This document shows positions 16,444 to 24,370 of a stretch of DNA of 36,263 nt, piece after piece. Position 1 is the stretch's first letter; each line of letters starts with the position of its first letter. The stretch covers positions 1 through 36,263 of the forward strand of contig NZ_JAENRY010000132.1 in assembly GCF_016612545.1 (NCBI RefSeq), in the 5' to 3' direction. This stretch comes from Streptomyces sp. MBT65 (lineage in GTDB: Bacteria; Actinomycetota; Actinomycetes; Streptomycetales; Streptomycetaceae). The notes beneath the pieces were generated by a model, which was given only the letters and a program-made list of their open reading frames with translations, did not search any database and had not been told where the DNA came from. The position numbers were made by a program, and so were the translations under genes.

Positions 16444-16899
16444 TCAACCAAGCAGGATCGTCACGTCGATGTTCCCGCGCGTCGCGTTCGAGTACGGGCA
16501 GACCTCGTGCGCCGCGTCCACCAGCTTCGCCGCGATGCCCGGGTCGAGGATCGGCAGGGACACGCTCAGGGCGACCGCGAGGCCGTAGCCGCGCTGCTTG
16601 TTGGGGCCGATGCCGACCTTCGCGGCGACCGTGGAACCGGTCAGGTCGAAGCCGGCCCTACGGCCGACCAGGACCAGCGCGTTGTGGAAGCAGGAGCTGT
16701 AGCCGGCCGCGAAGAGCTGCTCGGGGTTGGTGCCGTTGCCGTCGCCGCCCAGTGCCGGGGGCATCGCGACCTGGAGGGCGAGCTGGCCGTCCTGGCTGCT
16801 GACGAAGCCGTCCCGGCCGCCGTGGGCGGTGGCCTCGGCGACGTACATGATCTTCGTCGGGCGGGTGTCGACGGCGGTGGCAGCGTCGTCGTCGGTCAT
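16444..16899 (-). CDS. ohr: Organic hydroperoxide resistance protein Ohr (OsmC family)
   Basis: A 151-residue thiol peroxidase that reduces organic hydroperoxides in the cytoplasm. The two catalytic cysteines are C70 (AAGYSSCFHNAL) and C134 (AAHEVCPYSNATRGN), both in classic Ohr contexts, and the N-terminal KIMYVAEATAHGGRDG fits the subfamily. Length is slightly above the usual 140 because of an N-terminal acidic extension. The ATG at 16899 has GGGGGAGG upstream. ohrR lies directly upstream on the same strand, with 128 bp and a dyad operator between them, so ohr probably has its own OhrR-controlled promoter and may also receive read-through from ohrR. Confidence 0.93.
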   Translation of the reverse strand: MTDDDAATAVDTRPTKIMYVAEATAHGGRDGFVSSQDGQLALQVAMPPALGGDGNGTNPEQLFAAGYSSCFHNALVLVGRRAGFDLTGSTVAAKVGIGPNKQRGYGLAVALSVSLPILDPGIAAKLVDAAHEVCPYSNATRGNIDVTILLG

Positions 16900-16945
16900 G
16901 GCGGGACCTCCCCCGGAACGGAAACACAGGACGGAAACACAAGAG

Positions 16946-16966
16946 TGTGCAACTACATCGTGCACA
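16946..16966. promoter_or_regulatory. Putative OhrR operator upstream of ohr
   Basis: TGTGCA (16946-16951) and TGCACA (16961-16966) form an inverted repeat with 9 bases between arms, about 47 bp before the ohr start. The AT-richer context and the position between ohrR and ohr suggest an OhrR site. The motif is read from sequence; OhrR binding is inferred. Confidence 0.5.
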
Positions 16967-17027
16967 AGATACTGACCGGTAGGGCGCCCATGGCCACCAG
17001 GGGGTGGCAACCGCCGGTAACCCGAGG

Positions 17028-17504
17028 TCAGCGGGCCCGTTCCGCCGCCGCCTCCGCGCGCTCCGCCAGCCGCCACAGCTCCCCGCGCAGCCGGGCCACC
17101 TCCGGCAGTTCCAGCTCCGTCGCCGCGAGCAGCGCGCCGGGGACGGAGGTCGCCCGCTCCCTGAGCGCCCGGCCGCGCTCCGTGCACACGACCAGGACCG
17201 AGCGCTCGTCGTGCGCCGCGCGCTCCCGGTGGACGAGCCCCGCCGCCTCCAGACGTTTCAGCAGCGGCGACACCGTGCCGTAGTCGAGCCGCAGCGCGTT
17301 CGTGAGGTCCTTGATCGGGGTCTCGCCGCGCTCCCACAGGACGAGGAGGACGAGGTACTGCGGGTAGGTCAGCTCCAACTCCTCCAGGAGGGGGCGGTAC
17401 GCGGCCGTCAGCGCCCGCTGGGCCGCGTACAGCGCGAAGCACAACTGCTCGTCGAGGAGCAGCGACCCGGCATCCGTACGGTCCTCATGGTCCTCGTTCG
17501 TCAC
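17028..17504 (-). CDS. ohrR: MarR-family organic peroxide sensor OhrR
   Basis: A 158-residue winged-helix repressor. The peroxide-sensing cysteine is C22 in DEQLCFALYAAQRA, followed by the tyrosines of the OhrR pocket and YPQYLVLLVLWE; the recognition helix is in LDYGTVSPLLKRLEAAGLVHRER. These are diagnostic for one-Cys OhrR, with no second conserved cysteine in the C-terminal half apart from C170-equivalent position lacking; oxidation would then use a low-molecular-weight thiol such as mycothiol. The GTG at 17504 overlaps the TGA of cbiO (GTGA), an unexpected coupling of a peroxide regulator to a metal importer. An ATG five codons inside is a possible alternative. A long Ala/Glu/Arg-rich C-terminal helix is present. 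Confidence 0.9.
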   Translation of the reverse strand: MTNEDHEDRTDAGSLLLDEQLCFALYAAQRALTAAYRPLLEELELTYPQYLVLLVLWERGETPIKDLTNALRLDYGTVSPLLKRLEAAGLVHRERAAHDERSVLVVCTERGRALRERATSVPGALLAATELELPEVARLRGELWRLAERAEAAAERAR

Positions 17505-18265
17505 GCGCCCATTGTCACGGACTTGGGGTCGAACCCGAAGGGCAACTCCAGACGGTGGGCCCGCATCAGGGCTTCGTCGGAGAGGAGTTCACCGGTCTTG
17601 CCGTCCGCCGCGATCACGCCCTCGCTGAGGATCAGCGCGCGCGGGCACAACTCCAGTGCGTACGGCAGGTCGTGCGTGACCATGAGGACGGTCACGTCCA
17701 ACGACCGCAGGATGTCGGCCAGTTCGCGGCGCGAGGCGGGGTCGAGGTTCGAGGAGGGCTCGTCGAGGACGAGGATCTCCGGTTCCATCGCCAGCACCGT
17801 GGCCACGGCGACCCTGCGCCGTTGCCCGAAGGAGAGGTGGTGCGGGGGACGGTCCGCGAAGTCCGCCATGCCGACCGACTCCAGTGCCGTACGCACCCGT
17901 TGCTCCAGCTCGGCGCCCTTCATCCCGGCCGCCGCCGGGCCGAACGCCACGTCCTCGCGGACCGTCGGCATGAAGAGTTGGTCGTCCGGGTCCTGGAAGA
18001 CGATCCCGACCCGGCGCCTGATCTCCGCCATGTGCCGCTTGCCGACCGGGAGTCCGGCCACCGTCACCGTTCCGGCGCCGCCCGTGAGGATGCCGTTCAG
18101 GTGCAGGACGAGGGTGGTCTTGCCGGCGCCGTTCGGGCCGAGCAGCGCGACCCGTTCGCCGCGCGCGACGGTGAAGTCGACTCCGAACAGGGCCTGATGG
18201 CCGTCGGGATAGGCGAAGGCCAGCCCGGAGACCTCCAGCGAGAGCGAATCGGTCACAGCGTCCAT
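17501..18265 (-). CDS. cbiO: Energy-coupling factor transporter ATPase CbiO/NikO
   Basis: About 254 residues, the ATPase of an ECF-type cobalt or nickel importer. Walker A is GPNGAGKTT, the Q-loop is VFQDPDDQLFMPTVREDVAFGP, the signature is LSFGQRRRVAVA and Walker B is ILVLDEPSSNLD; the sequence around the Q-loop is characteristic of CbiO. The start is uncertain: ATG at 18265, or GTG at 18256 whose GTGA overlaps the cbiQ stop, are both plausible. The stop overlaps the ohrR start. It acts with CbiQ and CbiMN at the membrane. Confidence 0.9.
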   Translation of the reverse strand: MDAVTDSLSLEVSGLAFAYPDGHQALFGVDFTVARGERVALLGPNGAGKTTLVLHLNGILTGGAGTVTVAGLPVGKRHMAEIRRRVGIVFQDPDDQLFMPTVREDVAFGPAAAGMKGAELEQRVRTALESVGMADFADRPPHHLSFGQRRRVAVATVLAMEPEILVLDEPSSNLDPASRRELADILRSLDVTVLMVTHDLPYALELCPRALILSEGVIAADGKTGELLSDEALMRAHRLELPFGFDPKSVTMGA

Positions 18266-19014
18266 CCCAACAGGCATACGACAAGGGCGGTACAGGGCAG
18301 TGCGAGTGCGGACGACCACTGCGCACGGGACGCGGTCACCTCGTCGATCACCGGCATGGAACCCGTGTAACCCCGGCTCACCATGGCCAGATGGACCCGC
18401 TCCCCGCGTTCGTAGGAGCGGATGAACAGCGCGCCCGCCGACTTCGCGAGCACCCCCCAGTGCCGGATGCCCCGGGCCTCGAAACCCCGTGACTCGCGGG
18501 CGATCCGCATCCGCCGCATCTCGTCCGTGATGACATCGCCGTAGCGGATCATGAAGGACGCGATCTGCACGAGGAGCGGCGGGAGCTTCAACCGCTGTAG
18601 TCCCAGGAGGAGTTCGCGGAGTTCGGTGGTGGCGGCGAGGAGAACGGAGGCGGCCACGCCGAGCGTGCCCTTCGCGAGGACGTTCCACGCGCCCCAGAGG
18701 CCGTTCACGCTCAACTCCATTCCCAGGAACGTCACTTGCTCGCCCTCCGCCACGAACGGCATCAGCACCGCGAACGCGACGAAGGGCACCTCGATCAGCA
18801 GACGGCGGAGCAGGAAGGCGGCGGGCACACGGGCCGCGCGGGCCACCAGCCCCAGCAGTACCGCGTACACGGCGAACGCCCACATCGCCTCGCGCGGGGT
18901 CGACACCACGACCACCACGAACGCGAAGACCGCGGCCAGTTTGGTGTGCGGGGGCAGCGTGTGGACGGGGGAGTGGCCGTGCCGGTAGAGGCGGTGCGCG
19001 TGGCCCGCGCCCAT
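18253..19014 (-). CDS. cbiQ: Energy-coupling factor transporter T component CbiQ/NikQ
   Basis: A 253-residue membrane protein with about five hydrophobic segments, for example LAAVFAFVVVVVSTPREAMWAF and AFLLRRLLIEVPFVAFAVLMPF. The coupling-helix motif region shows ARESRGFEARG and AMVSRGYTGSMP, the two A-R-G type signatures (xRG) by which T components contact the ATPases. The N-terminus is histidine-rich (GHAHRLYRHGHSPVHTLPPHTK), which may help handle nickel or cobalt. ATG at 19014 follows the cbiMN stop by one base, so translation is coupled. It joins CbiMN to CbiO in the importer. Confidence 0.92.
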   Translation of the reverse strand: MGAGHAHRLYRHGHSPVHTLPPHTKLAAVFAFVVVVVSTPREAMWAFAVYAVLLGLVARAARVPAAFLLRRLLIEVPFVAFAVLMPFVAEGEQVTFLGMELSVNGLWGAWNVLAKGTLGVAASVLLAATTELRELLLGLQRLKLPPLLVQIASFMIRYGDVITDEMRRMRIARESRGFEARGIRHWGVLAKSAGALFIRSYERGERVHLAMVSRGYTGSMPVIDEVTASRAQWSSALALPCTALVVCLLGWTL

Positions 19015-19015
19015 C

Positions 19016-20053
19016 TCAGGCCGCCTGGGAGGACGTGTTGCGGCGCTTGCGGACCGCCCAGAAGACGCCCGTGCCCGCGACGACCGTGACGCCCACGCCG
19101 ATCACGCCCGCCAGGCCCCCGGAGAGCCGGGCGTCCTCGACGTCGCGCACGCCGTAGTCGGCGAGCGGGGAGTCCGCGTTGGCGTGCTCCTTCGCCTTCT
19201 GGTCGATGCCCTGGTCGGCGGCGACCTTCTCCAGGCCGTCGGGGTTCGAGGAGGCGTAGAAGCTGACGAAACCGGCGAGGAGGAGGGACGCGACCAGGCC
19301 GGTGATCCACACCTTGCGGTGCGAGGTACGCGCGGTGGCGGCCACGGGGCTCAACTGGGGCGCGGCGTCCACGAGTTCGCCGTTCACCCGCAGCTTCAGC
19401 CGCTGCTCCAGACCTCGCGCGCCGTACACCAGATCCGGGCGTACGGCGATCACCGCGCCGACCGTCAGCGCGGTGATCGCCGCCTCGCCGACGCCGATGA
19501 GGACGTGCACGCCGATCATCGCGGTGGCGACCTTGCCGATGGAGACGTCGGTGGTGCCGCCGAGGGCGTAGAGGAGGGTGAAGACGAGGGCGGCGGCGGG
19601 GACCGAGAGCAGGGCCGCGGTGAAGGACGCGAAGGTGATCGAGCGGCGGCTTCGCGGGAGGATCTTCACCAGGCCGCGGAAGACGGCGTACGCCACGACC
19701 GTCGTCGTGATCGCCATGTCGGTGATGTTCACGCCGAGCGCGGTCAGCCCGCCGTCCGCGAACAGGATGCCCTGCATGAGAAGCACGACGGAGACGCAGA
19801 GGACGCCTGTGTAGGGGCCGACCAGGATCGCGGCCAGCGCTCCGCCCAGGAGGTGGCCGCTGGTGCCGGCCGCGACGGGGAAGTTGAGCATCTGGACGGC
19901 GAAGATGAAGGCGGCGACCAGGCCCGCGAGCGGTGCCGTGCGCTCGTCGAGTTCGCGGCGCGCGCCGCGCAGGCTCACGGCGATGGCGGCGGCCGCGACC
20001 ACTCCGGTCGCGGCGGACACGGGGGCGTCTATGAATCCGTCAGGGACATGCAC
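19016..20053 (-). CDS. cbiM: CbiM-CbiN (NikM-NikN) fusion, substrate component of ECF importer
   Basis: A 345-residue fusion. Residues 1-220 are CbiM/NikM: the N-terminus MHVPDGFIDAPVS provides the amino group and His2 that bind the metal in this family, followed by several helices. The last about 90 residues carry a CbiN-like PDGLE domain (SSNPDGLEKVA near residue 265) and a final helix GVIGVGVTVVAGTGVFWAV. Fusion of M and N is common in actinobacteria. The start GTG at 20053 lacks a Shine-Dalgarno but has a -10-like TAAAAT 6 nt upstream, so the mRNA is probably leaderless. A Nur-like box at the promoter suggests nickel rather than cobalt as the cargo. First gene of cbiMN-cbiQ-cbiO-ohrR. Confidence 0.92.
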   Translation of the reverse strand: MHVPDGFIDAPVSAATGVVAAAAIAVSLRGARRELDERTAPLAGLVAAFIFAVQMLNFPVAAGTSGHLLGGALAAILVGPYTGVLCVSVVLLMQGILFADGGLTALGVNITDMAITTTVVAYAVFRGLVKILPRSRRSITFASFTAALLSVPAAALVFTLLYALGGTTDVSIGKVATAMIGVHVLIGVGEAAITALTVGAVIAVRPDLVYGARGLEQRLKLRVNGELVDAAPQLSPVAATARTSHRKVWITGLVASLLLAGFVSFYASSNPDGLEKVAADQGIDQKAKEHANADSPLADYGVRDVEDARLSGGLAGVIGVGVTVVAGTGVFWAVRKRRNTSSQAA

Positions 20054-20059
20054 GGGATG

Positions 20060-20090
20060 ATTTTAGATGGTTATTGCGACTGCTTTGCAA
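20060..20090 (-). promoter_or_regulatory. cbiMN promoter with Nur-like box
   Basis: On the minus strand TTGCAA-AGCAG-TCGCAA (20090-20074) matches the nickel-regulator Nur consensus as I recall it, tTGCaa-N5-ttGCAa, with one base off. Its TTGCAA may double as the -35 (19-nt spacing). TAAAAT (20065-20060) is a good -10, and 6 nt later comes the GTG start. A repressor bound to the box would cover the -35 and spacer. Confidence 0.55.
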
Positions 20091-20161
20091 GAGCGAGAAG
20101 CTGTCGGATCGAGATGTGAGATCTGTCGCCCCGGAGGGCGCTCCCGGGAAAATATGCGACA

Positions 20162-20190
20162 TTGGGGTAGTGGAAGCGGATGCATAGCTT
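20162..20190 (+). promoter_or_regulatory. Candidate ssgE promoter
   Basis: TTGGGG (20162-20167), a 17-nt spacer and TAGCTT (20185-20190) form a reasonable vegetative-type promoter, giving a leader of about 27 nt to the ATG at 20224. The gene has a normal Shine-Dalgarno (AAGGGG) within that leader. Confidence 0.4.
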
Positions 20191-20223
20191 TCACACAGGT
20201 CACTCAGCGTAAGGGGCCGCCCG

Positions 20224-20577
20224 ATGTCCGTAGTCGAACAGTACGCGCGAGCCCATATCGTCACCGACGAGGACGTGGACCGGCTGGACGGCGACGCCGT
20301 CCCCGTCGTCCTGCGGTACGACCCCGACTCCGATCCGCGAGCCGTCCGTATCGACCTGCCCGGACCGCATGAATGGACCTTCGAGCGGGAGCTGCTGGAA
20401 GAGGGGCTGCGGGCCCCGGCCGGCAGCGGCGAGGTGCGGGTGTGGCCGTGCGGACGGGTGCAGGCCGTGGTCGAGTTCCACTCCGAACAGGGCGTCTCCG
20501 TCGTCCAGTTCGAGACGAAGACGATCCTGCGGTTCCTGCGGCGGACCTATATGGCCGGCGAACCCGTCGGCACCTGA
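20224..20577 (+). CDS. ssgE: SsgA-like sporulation/cell-division regulator, SsgE type
   Basis: A 117-residue SsgA-like protein (SALP), a family limited to sporulating actinobacteria that guides peptidoglycan assembly and cleavage during sporulation. Family features are VPVVLRYDPDSDPRAVRIDL near residues 26-45, WTFERELLEEGLRAPAG and the C-terminal FETKTILRFLRRTY. Placement next to two PBPs and near pmt matches, from memory, SCO3158 (ssgE) of S. coelicolor, which with SsgF affects spore separation. AAGGGG seven bases before the ATG supports the start. It is divergent from the cbi operon and convergent with the PBP gene. The subfamily call rests on synteny more than on sequence. Confidence 0.85.
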   Translation: MSVVEQYARAHIVTDEDVDRLDGDAVPVVLRYDPDSDPRAVRIDLPGPHEWTFERELLEEGLRAPAGSGEVRVWPCGRVQAVVEFHSEQGVSVVQFETKTILRFLRRTYMAGEPVGT

Positions 20578-20596
20578 GCGTCAGCGGGTACGCCCC

Positions 20597-20632
20597 CTCG
20601 GGACCTGAACCTCTTGGTGTTCAGCCCCCGAG
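20597..20632. terminator. Hairpin terminator between ssgE and the PBP gene
   Basis: Arms 20597-20610 (CTCGGGACCTGAAC) and 20619-20632 (GTTCAGCCCCCGAG) pair at 12 of 14 positions around an 8-nt loop. The stop codon of the leftward PBP gene (20621-20623) is inside the right arm. Probably terminates both convergent transcripts. Confidence 0.65.
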
Positions 20633-22300
20633 GCTGCTGCCCAGCTTCAGCAGGGCCGCCACGATCGGGCCCGCCGTGGAGCCGCCGTGTCCGCCGGCCT
20701 GGACTACACCCGCGGCGACGAGGTCGCCCTTGTACGCGGTGAACCAGCCGTTGGGCTTCTTCTGGCCGTCGACCTCCGCCGAGCCGGTCTTCGCGCCGTA
20801 GTCGGGGCCGAGGCCGGACATGGCCTGCGCGGCCGTGCCGTAGTCCGCCGTGTACTTCATGACCTCCTTCAGCTCCGACTGCGTCGTCGACGACATCGTG
20901 CGCGAGGCCTTCGCGAGCGTGCGGTTGTCGACCGTCGGGGAGACCAGGTAGGGCTGGTGGAAGGTGCCCGTGTCGACCGTGGCGGCGACCGACGCCATGT
21001 TCAGCGGGTTCATCCGGACCCCGCCCTGGCCGATCAGCGAGGCGCCCATCTGCGCGCCGCTCTGCACCGGGACCGAGCCGTCGAAGGTGGGGACGCCGAT
21101 GGCCCAGTTGTTCATGCCGAGGCCGTAGACCTGCTGGGCCTCCGTCGTCAGGTCGCTGTTGGACAGCTTGGGCGCGAAGTTGATGAAGGCGTTGTTGCAG
21201 GAGGCCCCGAAGGCCATCTTGAACGTGCCCTTCTTGATCTCCGAGTCGTCGTCGTTGTGGAAGGTCCAGCCCGCGAGCTTGTACGTCTTGGGGCAGGGGT
21301 GGGACGCGTCCGGGGTGATCAGGTTCTTCTCGAAGAGCATCGTCGACGTCACGATCTTCATCGTGGAACCGGGGGCCAGGGAGCCCTGGAAGGCCACGTT
21401 GAAGCCGTGCGAGGCGTTCGCGACGGCCAGGATCTCGCCGGTCGACGCGCGCGTCATCACGACCGAGGAGTTCTTCTGCTTGCTCACCTGCGTCTCGGCC
21501 GCCGCCTGGAGGGTGGGGCTGAGCGTCGTCTTCACCTTGCCCGGGGTGCCCTTGCTCAGCTCGACGAGGGTCTTGTCGGACTCCTTGGACGTCTTGCCGC
21601 GGACCACCCGCAGCTCGATGCCCGCCTTGCCGCCCGCCTTCTTGCCGAACTTCTCCCGCAGCCCGTCCAACACCGGCCCCAGGGACGGGTACTTGGCCGT
21701 CGTCAGCTCGCCGCCGTCCCGGTCGTAGGCCTTGATCGGCGGGGTGCCGGACTCGCCCGTCACCAGGGTGTCGCCGTCCGCGAGGTCCGGGTGGACGACG
21801 GAGGCGTGCCACTGGACGTAGGGCTTGCCGTCCTTCGCGCTGCGCACGACGGTGAGTGAAGTGGCGTACGTCATGGCCTTGTTGATGCCCTTGTACGACA
21901 CCGTGCACTTCACGGAGAAGGGGATCTTGGTGCCCGTGCGGGCGCCCTCGGTGACGGTGATGCCCTTCATGTGGGCGTTCTTCGTGTAGCCGGTGAGCAG
22001 GGCCGCGGCCGCCGTGGACTTGTCGGTCACGGCGGCGGCCTGGGCGACCTTGCCCTGCTGCCAGTCGGCCAGGTACCGCTTCGCGGTCGTCTGGACCTCG
22101 GTCGCCGACAACGGGCCCGTCTTGACGGCCTTGTGGTCCGCGGTGTTCGACGTGCGCGCCTCGGCGGACGCCCCGCCGTCGTACAGCACGTAAGCCCCTA
22201 CGCCCGCCCCGACGACGGCCACGGCGATCGCGCCCCCGACCACGGCGGGTCTTGCCTTCCGCCGCTCGGGTACGCGCCTTCTCTTGCCCCTGGTGCCCAC
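20621..22300 (-). CDS. Class B penicillin-binding protein with MecA_N-like domain (second of tandem pair)
   Basis: A 559-residue peptidoglycan transpeptidase. A single N-terminal anchor (VVGGAIAVAVVGAGVGAYVLY) follows a basic cytoplasmic tail, then an NTF2-like MecA_N domain (TEVQTTAKRYLADWQQGK onwards) and the dimerisation domain precede the catalytic domain. Active-site motifs are S-x-x-K in PGSTMKIVTS (about residue 311), S-x-N as SCN (about 366) and KTG in AKTGSAEVDG (about 503). The start GTG at 22300 has GGAGGA upstream. A -10-like TAAGGT lies at 22397-22392 on this strand, so it may have its own promoter in addition to read-through from the upstream paralogue. Matches, from memory, the SCO3156/SCO3157 PBP pair. 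Confidence 0.92.
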   Translation of the reverse strand: MGTRGKRRRVPERRKARPAVVGGAIAVAVVGAGVGAYVLYDGGASAEARTSNTADHKAVKTGPLSATEVQTTAKRYLADWQQGKVAQAAAVTDKSTAAAALLTGYTKNAHMKGITVTEGARTGTKIPFSVKCTVSYKGINKAMTYATSLTVVRSAKDGKPYVQWHASVVHPDLADGDTLVTGESGTPPIKAYDRDGGELTTAKYPSLGPVLDGLREKFGKKAGGKAGIELRVVRGKTSKESDKTLVELSKGTPGKVKTTLSPTLQAAAETQVSKQKNSSVVMTRASTGEILAVANASHGFNVAFQGSLAPGSTMKIVTSTMLFEKNLITPDASHPCPKTYKLAGWTFHNDDDSEIKKGTFKMAFGASCNNAFINFAPKLSNSDLTTEAQQVYGLGMNNWAIGVPTFDGSVPVQSGAQMGASLIGQGGVRMNPLNMASVAATVDTGTFHQPYLVSPTVDNRTLAKASRTMSSTTQSELKEVMKYTADYGTAAQAMSGLGPDYGAKTGSAEVDGQKKPNGWFTAYKGDLVAAGVVQAGGHGGSTAGPIVAALLKLGSSLGG

Positions 22301-22441
22301 AGTTCCCGATCCTCCGCGAATCCCTGATCCCTATTGGGCCCCCGTCGTCACTCGGCCCGTCCCAGCCCCACACACCCCAACGACGGGGCACACCTTAGAG
22401 TCCCGTCCTGTGCGGGTGAGTTCCCGTCCACGAGCGTGAGT

Positions 22442-24073
22442 TCAGCCACTCGCCGCCAGTACCGCGCGGACGATCGGTCCGGCCGCGTCGATGCCGTGGC
22501 CGCCGTCCTGGGTCATGGCCGCCGCCGCCACGTCGCCGCGGTAGCCGGTGAACCAACTGTTGGACTTGGCCTGCCCGTCCACCTCGGCGGACCCGGTCTT
22601 CGCGCCGATGTTGGGGCCGAGCCCGGACATGATCCCGGCCGCGGTGCCGCTGGTCGCCGTGCGGTACATCATCGCCCGCAGCTGGGCCGACGTACTCGCC
22701 GACAGGCCTTTCGCGGTGGCCAGTTGGCGGTCGTCGAGGCTCTGCGCGACGAGCACCGGCTGGCGGAACGTGCCCGTCTTCGCGGTCGCCGTCACCGACG
22801 CCATGTTCAGCGGGCTCATCTGTACCTGGCCCTGGCCGATCAGGTTGGCCGCGGTGTCCGGGCCGCCGGACGCGGGGACCGAGCCGTCGAAGGACGGGAT
22901 GCCGGTCTTCCAGTTGTTCCGGCCGAGCCCGAAGCGGTCCTCGGCCTCCCTGGTCAGCGAGTCCACCTTGACCGAGTCGGCGAACTTCACGAACGCCGTG
23001 TTGCAGGAGCGGGCGAAGCTGTCGGCGAGCGTCGCGCCCAAGTCCGGCTTGAGGCCGGTCAGGTTGTGGAAGGTCTGGCTCTGCCAGACCGCGTCCGGTG
23101 TGCACGGCGCCGGGCCGTTCATCGTCGTCAGCCCGGTGTCGATGAGCGTGGCGGCACTGATGATCTTCATCGTCGAGCCGGGCGCCAACTGCCCCAGGAA
23201 CGCGGCGTTGAAGCCGTCGTTGCGGTTGTTGGCGATCGCCAGCACCTGCCCGGTGCTCGGTTGCAGGGCCACGATCGACGACTCCGAGTACTTCGTCACG
23301 GCCTTCTCGGCGGCGGCCTGCGCGCTCGCCCGGAGCGTGGTGCGGACCTTGCCGGCCTTGCCCTTCTCCAGGGTCAGCAGCGTGGTGTCGGCCGAGTCCG
23401 CGACGGCGTGCTTGATCGACAGCTCGATGCCCGGCGAACCGCCCGCCTTGGCACCGTACTTGGCGCGCAGCTCGTCGAGGATCGGGCCCAGCGACGGGTA
23501 CCTCTCCTTGGTGAGCACGTTCCCGTCCCGGTCCACGGCCTCGATCGCCGGACTCGCGGCCTCCCCCGTGACGAACGTGTCGCCGCTCCTCAACTCCGGG
23601 TGCACGACGGCCGGTTGCCAGTCGACGAGCGCCCGCCCGCTCGTCTTCCCGCGCACGACGGTCAGTCGGCTCTTGTAGTCGAGGGGCTTGGAGACGTCCT
23701 TGTACGACACCGTCGCGTGCACCGTGAACGGCACGGTGGCGCCCGTCGTCGTACCGGGCGTGATCTTCACCTTCGTGATGTGACCGGCCCCGCTGTAGGA
23801 CTCCAGCACGGGGTCGGCGGCGGCGTCGTTGTTCGTGTACGACGCGGCGGTCACCGAATTCCCGCTCTCCCAGGCCGCGAAGAACTTCTTCGTCGTCGCC
23901 TTCACCTCGGCGGCACTCGGCGGCCCGGTCTTCACGGGCGCGGGCCCACCGGACCCGCCGATCCCGGAACTGCCGCCCATCGCGGACACGAGGTTGTACG
24001 CCCCGTACCCCGCCCCTCCCACCATCACCGCGAACACACTGCCGATGACGGTGGCCTTTACCCCCTTGCGCAT
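22442..24073 (-). CDS. Class B penicillin-binding protein with MecA_N-like domain (first of tandem pair)
   Basis: A 543-residue paralogue of the next gene, with the same order: short basic tail, one anchor helix (ATVIGSVFAVMVGGAGYGAYNLV), NTF2-like MecA_N domain (AEVKATTKKFFAAWESGN), dimerisation domain and transpeptidase. Motifs are PGSTMKIISA (about 299), SCN (about 355) and IGAKTGSAEVDG (about 490). The linker after the anchor is Gly/Ser/Pro-rich (SSGIGGSGGPAP). The ATG at 24073 has GGGGAGGGG upstream and a -10-like TACAGT at 24110-24105 on this strand, giving a leader of about 30 nt. The two PBPs are about 140 bp apart and probably arose by tandem duplication. Confidence 0.92.
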   Translation of the reverse strand: MRKGVKATVIGSVFAVMVGGAGYGAYNLVSAMGGSSGIGGSGGPAPVKTGPPSAAEVKATTKKFFAAWESGNSVTAASYTNNDAAADPVLESYSGAGHITKVKITPGTTTGATVPFTVHATVSYKDVSKPLDYKSRLTVVRGKTSGRALVDWQPAVVHPELRSGDTFVTGEAASPAIEAVDRDGNVLTKERYPSLGPILDELRAKYGAKAGGSPGIELSIKHAVADSADTTLLTLEKGKAGKVRTTLRASAQAAAEKAVTKYSESSIVALQPSTGQVLAIANNRNDGFNAAFLGQLAPGSTMKIISAATLIDTGLTTMNGPAPCTPDAVWQSQTFHNLTGLKPDLGATLADSFARSCNTAFVKFADSVKVDSLTREAEDRFGLGRNNWKTGIPSFDGSVPASGGPDTAANLIGQGQVQMSPLNMASVTATAKTGTFRQPVLVAQSLDDRQLATAKGLSASTSAQLRAMMYRTATSGTAAGIMSGLGPNIGAKTGSAEVDGQAKSNSWFTGYRGDVAAAAMTQDGGHGIDAAGPIVRAVLAASG

Positions 24074-24202
24074 GGGTCGTTCCCCTCCCCGTGTCAGTCC
24101 TCCGACTGTAAGTGGCGTGGGGGAAAGCTGTGAGGGGTGTTGCCTTTTGTTGTCCTAACAGAGATCAGGGAGCTGAATCACGCTCGGTGCCGGGTCACGT
24201 AC

Positions 24203-24370
24203 GTGAACGTACGGCGAACGCTGGGCGGTACCGGGCAACCAGTGGCGGGGGTCGGGGGTCGGTCGTGGTGCCGGATCTGATCGTCAACCGGCCCACGGAG
24301 GTAGTGCGATGCTCGCTCGACCCGTCGGACACCGGGTGTTCCGCGTCGGGGTGGTGCCGGCTCTGCTGCT
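24203..24370 (+). repeat. Upstream copy of a duplicated promoter/5' region with PHO-like box
   Basis: Long imperfect direct repeat of 25083-25240. It contains GTGAACGTACGGCGAACG (24203-24220), which on the minus strand reads GTTCGCC-N4-GTTCACG, two PHO-like units 11 nt apart. It ends with the identical ribosome site CACGGAGGTAGTGCGATGCT and first codons of the RTX-like gene. Confidence 0.6.

Noticed and set aside
20054..20223. Cobalamin riboswitch before cbiMN
   Set aside because: The gap to ssgE is about 170 bp, no Cbl-box-like sequence is seen, and the promoter places the transcript start at the GTG.
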